A stretch of DNA of 64,000 nucleotides, from NCBI GenBank assembly GCA_030015575.1, contig CM057339.1, positions 775,760,809 through 775,824,808 of the forward strand, read 5' to 3'. The notes beneath the pieces are model-generated. The model saw nothing but the letters and a program-made list of their open reading frames with translations. It was not told where the DNA came from and searched no databases. A program made the translations under genes and the position numbers. The DNA is from Agapanthus africanus (taxonomy: Eukaryota > Streptophyta > Magnoliopsida > Asparagales > Amaryllidaceae). Shown here in pieces: positions 1-12,317 of the stretch (its first letter is position 1; each line of letters starts with the position of its first letter).

Positions 1-1040
1 ATGTACATTTGATATTGCGGGACGAGCGTCCGACATGTGGACTGCCGTCACTGCCTGTTTGTATTATTCTTTTGGGGCACGACCTGGTTGCGGTCGATGT
101 ACCCGTTGTATGTATATTTTACTTTCTGTACTAGGATTACCCCGCGGAGGAGTGCACGGGTAGCCGGGTTCTGGAGGGCAACAAGCCCACATCTCATGGC
201 ATTGGGACGGAGGGGGCTTCACTCTGGAATTGGCGGGCTATTCGCCGCACTCGTAGGGGGTACAGGTTGACCCAGGAGGGGTGCCCAAGTTGCCGGATTC
301 CGTGGAGTGCTGGGTGGTCCATTCACCGAGCTGAAGGGGGTTGCCTCGCTTCAGGTTTTGGCGGGTGACTTGCCGCGCCCGTAGGGGTCTAGGATTTCAT
401 TGCACAGGCTATCCACACGACCAGGGGAACGTCGGGTTTCAGTAGTGGCTCTGTGAAACCCGGGGATCCCAGATATTTGTATTGTTCTGTGATGCTGTAC
501 ATTTCTGTGATGTTGCATTTCTTTTCACGCCTTGAGCGAAATATAATATATTGGTATATATATTAGTAGATGTTGTATATGTTTTTCATCCGCGCTAGTC
601 CAGTCCCCGCTCTGTCGTTAGTAAGCTAACCTAACGAGTGATGACGGGACCCAGTGGCGAATGCGGATGGCATATACGTACGTCAGTATATTTTCGTTCT
701 TTGTGGTGTGATTAATTGATAGGACTGCGTTGATTCGGATCAATGCAAGTTAAACAAACCTATTCTGATGTTGTTGGAACACTTTTCAAAAAGCTGTTAT
801 TGCAAGGACGTTCTCTTTTGTTTTGCACCGTGGTATTCAGTTGGAATATCCTGCACCCCATTCTACGGGGAAAGAGCCGAGATCCCTTCACCGGGAGTGA
901 CCTCTTTAGTAAAGGTTTTCGTCACTATATTTTCTAAAATGCTATCCGTTCCTTCAACGATATCAAGTTCATTACGTTAAAGGTTTTCGCCAGAAACCAT
1001 TCGTAGCCCTCCGTCGTTTCAGACGGGTAGCACGTAGTAT
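1..1040. other. Repeat-like DNA, no recognisable gene
   Basis: I recognise no coding region here; open frames are short and unlike known families. The stretch is GC-rich up to about 480 and holds several short inverted repeats, for example GGGTTTCA...TGAAACCC near 433-460 and CCCC...GGGG near 857-871. It is probably degraded LTR or internal retrotransposon sequence, but no boundary can be placed. Confidence 0.4.
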
Positions 1041-1044
1041 TCAT

Positions 1045-1258
1045 GCTATGTTTGTTGGCCTTCGTCAAGGCATAGTGTATGGTAGCTGCTTGTTGCCTTT
1101 CTGCAGCATAGATAGATGCGTTGGTTTGGGACAGTCGTATAGCCTTGTTGGCCTTCGTCAAGGGCTTGTGCGGGTGGGTTCAAATCAACCTGGAGAATGA
1201 CGTAGAACTTGACATGTGACTTATGATTTGTTGGCCTTCGTCAAGGTCATAAGAGCAT
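1045..1258. repeat. Three hairpins sharing a core, with different stems
   Basis: The core TTGTTGGCCTTCGTCAAGG occurs three times (about 1052-1070, 1145-1163, 1228-1246). Each copy is flanked by a different pair of inverted arms: CTATG/CATAG, AGCC/GGCT and CTTATGA/TCATAAG. On the minus strand the core contains its own small hairpin CCTT-GACG-AAGG followed by CCAACAA. The arms change together while the core does not. Confidence 0.7.
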
Positions 1259-1673
1259 GGGGTAGAAATCACATCGGGAGTTTCAAAAGAACTGAAACTT
1301 GCCAGATATGCGCATACCTTCTGGAGTGTGATACCGTGAGCGGATTCCATCACGTTGTCATGCGATGATAGTTGGATCCCGATTCCCACTGATGAGTTGG
1401 TTTACTCCTCGGGTGACCCCGACTAATTCTTCTTTCAGGTTTGGAGGAGAATTTGAGGTACAGTGGGAGGTTTCCAGATTAGATAAATTGGTAACCATTC
1501 TGATCTAGGATAGAGTGCACGCTGAGTGTTTCTTTCCTCTCTCTCTCTGGTAGCGACCATTGACCCGACCCTAAGACTATGACTCAGTGACCAAGTTGAC
1601 CGAACCTTCTTAACACTGGCTTTTGGATTGTCAGAGTTGCAGACCTCATTGCCACTCCTACTTTTACCCTTTT

Positions 1674-2415
1674 CTCCAGGACACCCCGTATTACTACGAA
1701 CGTCCACTTCCATTGGACAAAACCATCGTATGGTTAGATACGAACTCGAAGGAATTCGGGGATGGTTTCCGGTTCTGGAGAAAACGGATAGGATTATTCA
1801 GTTGTCTTTTCTTTTCACCCTCTCTCAGGTTGCGAGTACTCCTTGGTTTAGGAGTAGTACACCTATTACGCAAATTGGATTGTCTTCTTCCAAACCATAG
1901 GCTGGTGCCGACCGGTAGGGAATGAAGAAAACCAATTAGCCTAAACGGTGTACAGAAGGTATTAAGATTAAGACAAAGCAAGGGATTAGTAAGAGGGCAA
2001 AGCAAATTGCGACTGATATTCACGACCAAACCAAGTATTTCTTCGCCAATCCTAAATCACCTTTGTATTTCTCCAGGACACTCCGTATTACTACGAAGAT
2101 CCCAGTTTATTGGATAATCCGTCGTATGGTTATATACGAACTCGAAAGGAACTTGTTCCAGTTCGGGGATGGATCCTGATTCAGGAGAAATAGGAATAAA
2201 GTACATTCAGGTGTCTTTTATCTTCACCTTCTCTCGCGATGCGAGTGCTCCTAGGATTAGGACAGTACACCCTTTATGCTTATTGGATAGTCTTCTTCCA
2301 AACCATAGGCTGGTGCCGAACGGTAGGGAAGGAAGAAAACCAATTGGCCTAAAGGGGTGTGCAGAAGGTAATGACTAAAGACATATAAAGGGATTTGGAG
2401 AGGTGGCAAAGAATT
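1674..2415. repeat. Diverged direct duplication, offset about 397 bp
   Basis: The block starting CTCCAGGACACCCCGTATTA at 1674 recurs from 2071 with many substitutions and indels. Shared landmarks include the ACGAACTCGAA stretch, a TTCACC...TCTC block and AACCATAGGCTGGTGCCGA followed by AACCAATT. Neither copy keeps a long open frame. This is an old segmental duplication inside repeat DNA. Confidence 0.65.
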
Positions 2416-4559
2416 ATACGGTTATAGTTGTGAATCTGGATAATGGAAGAGGCATTACTAGGAATACCAGGATACCCCATCGAAACATTTCAATGTTTCA
2501 GTTTCACTGTGTACTGTTAATGGAAAACTGATTTCCCGATTAGACACTTACTCCAGGGTATGTATTTACCAGGTATGATTCTCACATCTGTATGGTTTTA
2601 CAGATGATGAGTGGGAGTAAGTTATTGGGAATTGGGTGATCATCCTCATTATATCGGGATTCGTTGTAATCAGTGATATTTGAGGGGATCATCTGGCCTG
2701 TTTGCCGGTCGGCAAATATTTGGTTTTGAATATCCGCTGTTGTGCACCAATTTCAAATTGATATATCTGTATGTCTATTTTCATAGAGTGAGATATACCT
2801 TTTGATATTATGTCGATGGCATTTACCTATATCAGTGGATGGTTAGGTAAGGAGCATTAAACAGCGGTGTAATTCTTCTTAACCATATGTACAGTTTTCA
2901 ACCTACGACACACAGTGAATGAGTTGTTAGACTCAGCGGACTTATACAGAGTATTGTATATTGTCTAGTGTCCATTAGGACAGAGGGGTTGGTCCTCGTA
3001 CTATATTCGGTTTACTTATAACTTCTCCAGTTCTTAGACAGGTGTTTCGTAGAAACACAAGGTCGAAGTTTTGAGAAGTTATAGGTATAAGAATAAAGTA
3101 GAGAACCAGGTGTTGCAAGTATCGGCATTCTTCAAAGTGATCGAAGATGTAGATGCTTGTGTATGGTATTCAGTTGATAGTAATTACTTCTCTTTCAGGT
3201 TACTCATAATTGGAAGCATTCCTAAGTTGAGTAACGCTAATCGGCCTCTCTCCAATTAGTTGACATGCACTGGAGACAGCTGCATGATTTGAATCTGGTT
3301 CAATTAAATCAGTGCCTCTGGTTCTATATTGGATATAGAACAGTTCATATCTTAACGTTGTTAAGGTACGGGGAGTTGTCTGGCTTATGATTAAAACCAG
3401 ACACTGGACAGCTCAAGGCACGTTTCTGTAATGGCTGTTTGTGGGTTGACCCAGGCTATGACGAGGGTTGACTTTCTACCATCTGGCAGATCAATAGAAA
3501 TATTGTTCTAGACTCGCCACAGTTTTATTAAAAATGGATTTTTTCAAAAACAGTAGTGGGAGTATGGTAGAACTGAGAACCGCAAACGATTACTGAAGAT
3601 TTGATAAGGAACCTAAAGATTCAATCTGATTTGACATTCCATTGGCCACTTCGCAGCTATGGTGGGTAACTTCAGGCACCCGAGAGGTACTCCGGTAGCC
3701 TCAAGGACGGTGACAGGGAAGTTCTTGTTTACCCACACTTGCCATTGCTGTTGTTCCAGACTGCGAGACCCGGCAGGAGGATGAGTATAGCGTCGTTCTG
3801 AACTAGCTTCAGAAGTGTACGTGTATATGACTCTGCCAGAGGGTTGTCGTAGTCAGTGGGAGCAGCGGAAGCATTGGTGGACATCAGGCTTATGTCTATT
3901 TATAGACTAAAGCAGATGTAGTGGAGATAGATCATCCATTTCTGATGTGACAGTCATAGGTTTGACGTCATCAGAATAGGGGATGGATCTGTTGAGAAGG
4001 TAGTAGGAAGTGATATTCCTTTACTACGATCGGTTATAGTTTGGTTGTCACAAAGTGGTTCCTCCACACAGGACTTGGATATTATATTAGACATTCTGGT
4101 TACTAGATCTAAGGTTTTAGATCTAGATTTGGGTGGTTTCCTAATCAGGGTACCTTGACCGCATTCTATGAGTATTTAGAATGGACGACTCCTGGCATGG
4201 TGGTGTACCTGCAGGTAATGGAGTCACTCTCTCTAAAGGTGTCTTACAGACTAAAGGGGAGAGGGATGCGCATGATTGGCAGATCACTTGCTTAGGCAAT
4301 TGAGTCGATCATGAGATGTCAAGTACCACACCAGATGTTGTTCTTGCAGTAGATGCAATAAGTTGATATTGATCCAATCCTGGAGGAACAGTCGGAAGCA
4401 GTTTTAGAACATAAGTGAATGTTCTAGGAATATGATAACTGCTGCCTCCTTCGGGAGACAGTTATCATTCCAGGCTTCCAAGGTGACATAGACGACAAGG
4501 AGGTTGTCAGAGTTATAGTTATCCTTCTGACGAGGGGCAGTATTTTGGACAGATGGTCC
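2416..4559. other. Degraded sequence, probably copia interior
   Basis: No frame longer than about 75 codons looks like a gene. Because a copia RNase H tail and polypurine tract lie just downstream on the plus strand, this stretch is most likely the decayed interior of the same element. I could not recognise reverse transcriptase or integrase motifs, so the assignment is by position only. Confidence 0.35.
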
Positions 4560-4880
4560 AAGGTGATACTGAGGGTGGCATGGCGCAGGATACTGATTAA
4601 GTTCAGTTGGCGATACAGTCTAAGAAGTTTGGATTTGGAGTTCATTTATGAGCTAGGTCCCATCAGACATCCAGACATTCTAAGACAGGTATTGCTCATT
4701 TCGGGAGATGGATTTCTCCGCGAACTTGAGATATAGAGAGACATAGAAAGAAACATCAAGGCGGATCCACTCACTGAGGCTATTCCTCGAACGCAATAGT
4801 TTCACAAACGAGTTTTGTGAGACTGACTAGTAGAGGAGTTGGGTGTTCGGTATCACACGGGCTGTGAGTATGCGACATCA
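4560..4880 (+). pseudogene. Ty1/copia RNase H C-terminus, decayed
   Basis: Reading the plus strand between about 4650 and 4870 gives the end of a copia polyprotein with several stops and frame changes. A KHILR-like segment and a following LI-REM segment are visible. Near 4758-4775 comes the hallmark ADPLT, then a degraded H-x-R-x-x-x-x-G-[LV]-R-Y tail. In copia elements this is the C-terminal edge of RNase H, directly before the 3' untranslated region and LTR. Position fits: the PPT lies about 125 bp after ADPLT. The fragment is far too broken to make protein. Confidence 0.7.
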
Positions 4881-4899
4881 CAATAATTAGCCTTGAGTG

Positions 4900-4911
4900 C
4901 AAGTGGGAGAT
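4900..4911 (+). other. Polypurine tract of the copia element
   Basis: CAAGTGGGAGAT lies immediately before TGTTGGAGAT. AAGTGGGAGA next to TGTT is the usual plus-strand priming site of plant copia elements. It fixes the start of the 3' LTR at 4912. Confidence 0.75.
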
Positions 4912-7128
4912 TGTTGGAGATAGTGCCCTCAGAGTCGATTATTAGATCACAGGCACGTGATTGCAATGATTGAGGGAGGACCTATCCCGGTAGGACAGTC
5001 TTACTCGAGATGATAGTTTGCTATCTGGTTTACCTTTATCATCGTGTACTGCTTTAGGTGACATGACATGTCGCTATTGCACGTTGATAGAGCCCCTAGG
5101 ATTCTTGCTTGACTGCCAGCAGTATGAGGGCGATCATATAAGTGAGAGCTGGAGTCTATAAGCACATCCTTAAAAGGTCCCTAGTCATAGGAGTCTCGAG
5201 ACAGGGCATCGATTCTCCAGAGTAGACTAGTGTATACAGTCGAGACCCCGACGAGGGGCGGTGGCCGGTCTCACAAGCCACTGGTGTCAGTTGGTTCACC
5301 TAAGATGTATACAGGTGCTCATTGGGTTATGAGTACACCGGACAGGACTCGCCGGGAACATGCTAGTTGGTCTTATACCTGACGTCAGATAGTAGTTCCC
5401 AAGTGACATGTATACAGGTTAGTTCATCGACCTGGGGATCGTCATTTGTCTCGTGTGAGTTCCCACTGTACTTTGATTACTACCCTACCACGGCTCAAAG
5501 GAGTCGTGCAAACAGGTTTTAGTTGGGTACAGTCCCGAGCCACATGGAGGCAGTGAGCGGATCTTCGGGGGTTTCGTCTCTCCCGGTATTGGGGGTGAGG
5601 TCGCGCTGTGTCTAGGAGAGCCATTACACGAAGACCTTGGCCAAGGCAGGAGATTTACTGGTAGGTATTCCAGTAGTATCTCAGGGTGTTCTGGGCTACA
5701 CTCCGACACGACTTGTACCGCTTTTGGGGGTCTGACTTTTACCAACCCTCTAGGCCCGACATGCGATGCTCATAGACGAACGGACCGGACTGTACGGATA
5801 TTGTCACTGACAGGCTCAGTTGGGTGTCGGGGTGAGCTTCCTCATCGACGTCCCTTTTAGTCAATAGCTGGTGGCCCGTCACGTATTGGCTTATACCTCT
5901 GACGTGCTAGTGGTTAAATCCACAGCCATAGTATTGACGAGTCTTTAGAGTCCACCACACTTTCCGTTACTCAAGCTTTCGGGCGAAACGCTGTAGAGGC
6001 CGTATGGAGATATGGCAGGGTCCGATCAGATACGTGCGGTATTGCACGGATCAGGATCGGACAGTTTTGTACTAGAGGCCGTATGGATATATGGCAGCGT
6101 TCGATCAGATACGTGCGGTATTGCACGGATCAGGATCGGATGGATATTACTAGCCGGCTTTGGTTTAAGCCGGATCCTAGTATAGTACAGTGTAGATTTT
6201 GTCTCATTGCATTTGTATCCGGACGGAATACAGATGCGGGTGTGTATGAACAGTATTGGGGTTTTCCTGTAATTTATTACGGGACCAGTTTTCTGGGGTT
6301 GCCAGTTTGCATTCCGTTCCGGCCGGTTTTCCTTTGTTCTTTCCCGGCCGGACTTTTCCGATGGAGGGTGTTATTTGCAATTGTGCAAATAACATTTGAG
6401 GAGGGGGTTTCTTGCACTTGTATTCATTATGATGGTTTCTTTTCTTTTGCACCATCACTTGCATTAATGAGATAAGAAAGGGTATGGTTTTGATGTAAGG
6501 TGTAAGCATGGTTGATGTATTCTTGTCTCTTGATGTGGTCACCACTTGTGTTCTACTACCATCACCTCCCTCTTGTATTAGTTTTTATTCCTCCACCATT
6601 TGCTAGAAGAAGGGGCCGGCCACATTGAGATGGGTGAGAAAAATGAGAGGTAAAAACTTTGTATGAGGGATTAATTCACATCTCCTTTCCATGCTTGCAA
6701 AATTCTCAAAACCCTCTCCAAGTTCATGATTCTCTTCATTCTTCATGGCAACCAAAAACCCAATGAGACATAGACTCTACACATCCTACAGCAAGTCTTG
6801 GGCATGTCGAGTTGCCGGCTTCATGCCCGAGTTGCCTCGGTATAGAGGCGGGAGCCCGTAAAAGATGCAGGCGACGTGGTGCCCTTCCGGCGAGGAGGTG
6901 ACGACCGGAGATCCCGCGAGGAGATCGGAGTGGAGATGAAGACCGGAGGACTCGGATCAGTCGGTATATCTCAAACTCATTCTCTTGTTAGCTTAGACTA
7001 GTTTAATGGCACGATCCGGAGTCTAGTGCGCGGGGGTGCCGGTTTGCAAAGTCCGCAAAATTAAAGTTTATCACCGCTTCCGCGTTTGGCCGTCGGATTG
7101 ACGGCCGGGGCGCCGCCGTGCACTTACA
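4912..7128 (+). repeat. Copia 3' LTR (right end uncertain)
   Basis: The LTR starts TGTTGGAGATAGTGCCCTC right after the PPT. The right end is not certain: the expected complementary CCAACA terminus is not seen. I place it at CTTACA near 7128, where GC-rich sequence gives way to AT-rich DNA. The matching 5' LTR is not in the window. No gene is present inside; a 130-codon open frame at 6083-6475 has no family resemblance I recognise. Confidence 0.55.
5993..6141. repeat. 80-bp tandem duplication in the copia LTR
   Basis: TAGAGGCCGTATGGA begins at 5993 and again at 6073. The two 80-bp-spaced copies share the segment GATCAGATACGTGCGG and the following bases, with few differences. It is a local tandem duplication, possibly of a promoter or enhancer segment in U3. 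Confidence 0.75.
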
Positions 7129-8046
7129 GAAAACATAAAAGGATTTTATATATTTATGAAGAACAAGTAGATTGTAAGATGCCAAAATGCAAAATTTCAT
7201 ATGTTAAAGTGCCATTTTAAAAGATAGTTATTTATCTGCTATTTGGATAAAACAATGAGTACTTTATGCCATTAATTCTATTATTTACTCGGTAGCTAGC
7301 ATTTACTTTTGTTACTGAAAAGCATTTACTTACCCTTCTAAATTTCTATTCGCATATAGCCATCCCGTGTGGCATTGCCAACCACACGGCATCAACCCAA
7401 CATGTGTATAATCTCTATCTATATTATTATAATGCCAAAAGAACGGGTATAAGAAGCATGTGGAAATACAACTATTTTTTTTAAAAATAAAGCGTCCAAT
7501 CCAACGCAGGCCTATATTATTTTAGCCAATTTTTTTTAAAAGATCTTCTCAAATCTTTGTGCATGATGTCAAAATATACAAACTTGCATCGCACACGCTA
7601 AATACTGGTTATTATTTAATAAAGTAAATGCAAGATTTGATCCCTTTATTTACTCTCTTCAGCCGCACTTCCTGCCATCTCCAGTCTTTACTCTGTCGCC
7701 GACGGTCTTCTTCGTTGTTGACGAGCTTTGTCGCCAACGAACTTCCTCTCCTCAATTCTTCCTCCTTCCTCTCTCCTCTCTCACCGGCAAGACGTCCTCT
7801 ATAGAAAGACTAAAAGTCCTGGATTCAGACCTTGTTTGGGTATGGAGTTTAGATATATATATCTGGAGTTTATTTTTAAGTGAAGATGAAGAGGATCTGA
7901 AACTCCATTTAAAAATAAACTCTAGTTTATTATAAAAGATGTGTTTGCAAAAAGTGGAGTTTAGAAACTTAGATTAGATTGGAGTTTAGATAACTATAGT
8001 TATATCAACTTTAAACCGAAATCAAATCAAACAAAGCAAAGTTTGC
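7129..8046. other. AT-rich intergenic stretch
   Basis: The stretch separates the copia LTR from the next LTR. It is AT-rich with a CT-rich section near 7650-7800. No open frame of note, no tRNA-like fold and no clear promoter is seen. A candidate MITE lies at its right end. Confidence 0.4.
7831..8036. mobile_element. Candidate MITE (weak)
   Basis: CTTGTTTGGG at the left and TCAAACAAAG at the right form an imperfect terminal inverted repeat about 205 bp apart. The inside repeats GGAGTTTAGA several times and is AT-rich, as in small non-autonomous DNA transposons. A clean target-site duplication is not evident, so this stays a suggestion. Confidence 0.25.
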
Positions 8047-10890
8047 TGTAACATTTCAAAAATATAAAATATTATTTTTGGAATTTAAATAATAAAATAA
8101 TATATTTCGTGAAAGTTATTCGATTTGCGAATTTGGGGTTTTCGTAAAATGGTATAATTATATACCAATATTTGGAAAATAATTGGATATTAATATGTAG
8201 TATTTATTAAAAAGGTATTTATTAGATTTGGGCATTTTATAAATAATTATGCAATTATTATATGCAAGTTTAAATTAAACTTGATTAGTGCACTACTAAT
8301 CATGATTAAGCCAAATCTGTATTTTTAATTAGCCATGATCAGTACATCATGATATGTTACATTTTTGGTTGCATATTGTTTTCATTTGCATTTGTGATTT
8401 ATTTGTGAGTGAGAAGTGAAAAAGAGAAAAGGTGGCATGATTATTGAAGAGAGAGAGGGGACGACATGATGGCATGGGCATGTCGTGAAAGAGAATGAGA
8501 GAGAGGGGGCGGGGGTTATGGCTCCTACATCATTCCTTATTTCTTTATCTCATTTCTTCACTTCATTCTTTGACTTCTCCTCCTTCTTCTTCTTCATCTC
8601 GAGTTCCTCCTTCACCTTCCTTTACCTCATGAAAATATCTCCAAATCATCACCAAAACATCACACTCCCTTCACAAAAATTGATCCCCACCTCATCTTAC
8701 ACCCCCTAACAAGATCAAGATTGGTTTTTGAGCACCCCAAGAATTTTCTTGAGTTGCCAAATGAGGTAATCCCTACACTTTTAGTTAAGTTGTTTATGCT
8801 TAGTATATCCTAATTTAGTTTAGAGTTCGAATTAGTTAGATTTGTGATCTTGGAATGTTCCAAGTTAATGTTAGTGGATGTGTGGACTTGTGATGTGGTT
8901 ATTGAAGTATAGTGAGTGTTTACAAGACCTTAGGGATGCTTTTCTGACCTGGACCAGAGACTAGAAACCAAATTCGAACTTAGAATTTTTACAATGTCGG
9001 TTTTCTTTTGGATTGTGATACTCAGATGGGATCTGGAGCTACCTGAGATGTTTATAAGAAAATCAAACAGCTACATTAACCTAGATAAACCACTAGAAGA
9101 CCACCACCAGAATACGAAATCCAACCACCAAGGTAAAACCGGGTTTTATGCTCATATCGCTGGCTAAATGTAGGTGTCTGGTGTTGGGGTTTTGCCTGTA
9201 GCTCACTTACCTTATAACCTAGCTACTGTACTGTTAGTTTTGTCCTAGACTACCTGAGCTAGAATCTGGGAGCTTTTTGAGTTGGTTTTGGCAATGTTTT
9301 CCGATATTTGAATTCTTGGTTTTGATATTTGAAATTGGATTTGGTCGTTGGACATTTGTACGTCAACGACGAGAGTTATTTGGTTGTTCTTGCATACGTA
9401 AGCTATAAGTTCTAACCTATAAACAATTCGTGTGCCGTATCGGTTTTCGGACATTGATTTTAATAACATTTCGATGTGTTTTGATTGCAGGTACTTTCGC
9501 GTGGTCTTCCGAGACGACGCAGCACATCGATTTCGGCTAAGTAAGGAGTTTAGCAGGTGAGTAGATTTATATCTACGGGGGAAGTCGGGTGGATGGCGTA
9601 TAGCACCCCCGCAATCTTTATAATGGAAACCGGCATATATAAACTATAGTTTGGAGAAAACCTATGTGTAAACTCACGGATATGATCAAAAGATTTAGTG
9701 TGAACTGATATGATAGATAAGGATGACTCGGATTGATATATGAGGATATGAAATGAGGATGCAAATCGTGATATATATATATAATTGAGAGAGGGCAAGT
9801 ATGAGATTGATAGTGGCATGATAGAAGACCGATATTGATGTGACATGAGATCGATAAATACGATATGAGATTGAGGCGGGTGTGTTATGAGATCGATAAG
9901 ATATGATGTATGAGACCTTAAATTCATACCTTTGTTGATGAATAGGACGATAGGATCCTGATTCTGTTTGATGAACACGTACGATGGATTACTGTACGTG
10001 ATGTGTTATACCAGATGATTGATCTATGCTCATGATTTGAGGATGATGATCGAGGATATTGCCATATCGGGTACTATGAGGCTAGATCGCCGACGTAAAA
10101 GAATCACCTGAACCATACTTATTTCCAAAACTGACGAATCATATGCATTTTTTAAATGGAAATCTCAAGGGACGCTGCGGATTTTCAAATGATATCTTTT
10201 CCTTAAAAACACCGTAGCCCCCACTTTCAAAACTACGATTCATATCTTTTAAAACTGACCGTATGGTTCATGTGTAGATATATATACCCGTTGATTATTC
10301 ATGTTTGTGTGGGATTGTCCCTCGTGACATACATACCAGGATCCCGGTATTTATTGTTATATGATATCAGTTGCTAGTACACCTGCACAATTATCAATGA
10401 TGCGCATGTTACACTTACACCGATTTGTCGGCTCACACACATTCATTATCGGTAATTGCCATGCCACTTCCACAGTAGAACTGCAATACCATGATATTAA
10501 TCTAAACCGTAAGGTACATCCATTGTTTAGTACTATCACATGACATGCTTGCATGATATACTTGACATGCTCACATTACTGCTCTATGTTTGCATTTACC
10601 GTACTTTATGGTTACATGCATTGAGATGCCGTTTTCATGAGATCTTTGGATTTAAGAACCGCGGTTATATTTCAAAAGGAAATTATATATTGTTTTAAAA
10701 ATGCGGTTTCTCTTGATATGATATTTCGTGTCCACCATGAGTTTTCTCGGTTCTGAGGTATGTGATACCCGACTCGAGGTAGGGAGGAACCATTTGCGGG
10801 TACACGGTGGACCCGATGAGATACACCGGGACAAGAAGATCGTAGAGTAGACGATGAGCCTGGTAGAGGGATGCACTACCCACCGGTGAT
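8047..10890 (+). mobile_element. Chromovirus-like LTR, cut by element B
   Basis: The sequence begins TGTAACATTTCAAAAATATA after an AT-rich flank, the typical start of plant Tekay/Del-type LTRs. It continues with AT-rich U3, a CT-rich block at 8520-8700 and long non-coding sequence, also typical of these 2-4 kb LTRs. It stops at 10890 where element B starts; the rest would lie beyond the window. No protein domain is visible, so the family rests on the terminus and composition only. Confidence 0.5.
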
Positions 10891-11439
10891 TGTTCTCTAC
10901 CGAAAGACGCGACCGGGACGTTGGGACGTCCGGCCTGAATTTGTGGGGGGGGGGGGCAGATGCTATTTGGTGCTATCCGTCCACCTCTCCGAAAATGCCA
11001 AGTTGATTTATGGCACCATGTATCGAAGGTTTATACGGATGCGGCCGATGTAGCAGACTTCATCAGATTCTCCCTCATGATGAGGGTTTTTTTGATTGTG
11101 GGGATGCTCTTCCCTGCAGTTAATTACGCTACCACATCGCGGTAACCACTTTCTCCTTCTCCAGATGGTCACTTCGTGTCGTGTATATTTGTTTTGTTTT
11201 TGGTTGCCCGTGGATTGTAAACGGAGACTAATTTATATCGTCGCTCGTAGGGCGTAGATTAGTCCAAATCCATTTCTTCTTAGATTTGGGTTTGGGGTTG
11301 GGTTTAAAGATGCGTTAGTCTCATTTGAGAGTAAGATCAACTTAAACGTTTGTTAAGGATACGTTAGTCTAATTTTAGACTAAGATCTACTTAACAGGAT
11401 CATTTAGATCCAACAAAAGATCATTTGGGCTCTATTGTT

Positions 11440-11835
11440 TAGTTTAGGGACATTACGGTCCATTGTTAGTTTAAGGACATTACGGTCCATTGTTAGTTTA
11501 AGGACATCATGGTCCATGGGCATAAGGACCCCAAAGTCCAAGGTTAAGGACATCATAGTCCATGGGCTTAAGGACCCCACAATCCATAATTTAAAGACGT
11601 CATAGTCTATAAAGTTTAAGGACATCACAGTCCATGAGTTTAAGGACCCCGCAGTCCGTAAAGTTTAAGGACATCATAGTCCATGAGTTTAAGGACCCCA
11701 CAATCCATAGTTTAAAGACGTCATAGTCTATAAAGTTTAAGAACATCATAGTCCATGAGTTTAAGGACCCCACAGTCCGTAAAGTTTAAGGACATCATAG
11801 TCCATGAGTTTAAGGACCCCACAGTCCATAGTATG
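11440..11835. repeat. Minisatellite of GGAC-N6-GTCC hairpins
   Basis: Short units alternate. Each holds GGAC or GAC, a 6-base spacer, and GTCC or GTC: spacers ATTACG, ATCATA, CCCACA and GTCATA are seen. Units are joined by AAGTTTAA or GAGTTTAA linkers, giving a period near 27 bp and a higher-order period near 54 bp. The same array recurs in the other B LTR (63550-64000). Confidence 0.85.
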
Positions 11836-12317
11836 TTTGGTTATCGGGACCCGTCACCTCTCTGAAGACGTTGAATGATTACAACGACAAATATCAAAGG
11901 AGTGAAGAGATGTACCCTTGAACCAATATTGGTTGGGAGATCTGTAGTCCAATTTGGGACTAAGATCAATTAATTAGATTATGAGCACATGGGCTCAGTT
12001 AAATCCCAATTGAGGACTTATGGCCAACTTGGGCTAAGTCCAATTAGGTTTAAAATGTTGGACCTTTGTTTGGGCTGCTGAACATTTGTCTGGGCTCAGT
12101 CCCCCTTTTATAATGCTAAGCATGGGTCTGGGTTCTGACAATATTTTTATCTTTTATTGAGCGCTGAGCACTCATATGCCATATGAGATGATCAATCTTG
12201 GAAGACAAGGGTGTATTTGAGGTTCAGTCAAAGGGGAGTCTTGCCTCTAGAAGACTTAGCTAATTTGGGCTAAGACTGGTTCGAATATAATGTTAAACAC
12301 TAGCACATATTTGGCGA

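Noticed and set aside
1-4559. Host gene with introns
   Set aside because: Splice-like sites occur, but no exon translates to a recognisable protein. The copia tail downstream explains the region better.
6083-6475. 130-codon frame in the copia LTR
   Set aside because: No recognisable domain; it spans the 80-bp duplication and lies in LTR sequence.
9550-9978. 142-codon minus-strand frame
   Set aside because: It is an AT-rich, low-complexity reading (many Ile, Ser and His) inside the chromovirus-like LTR. No start context or similarity.
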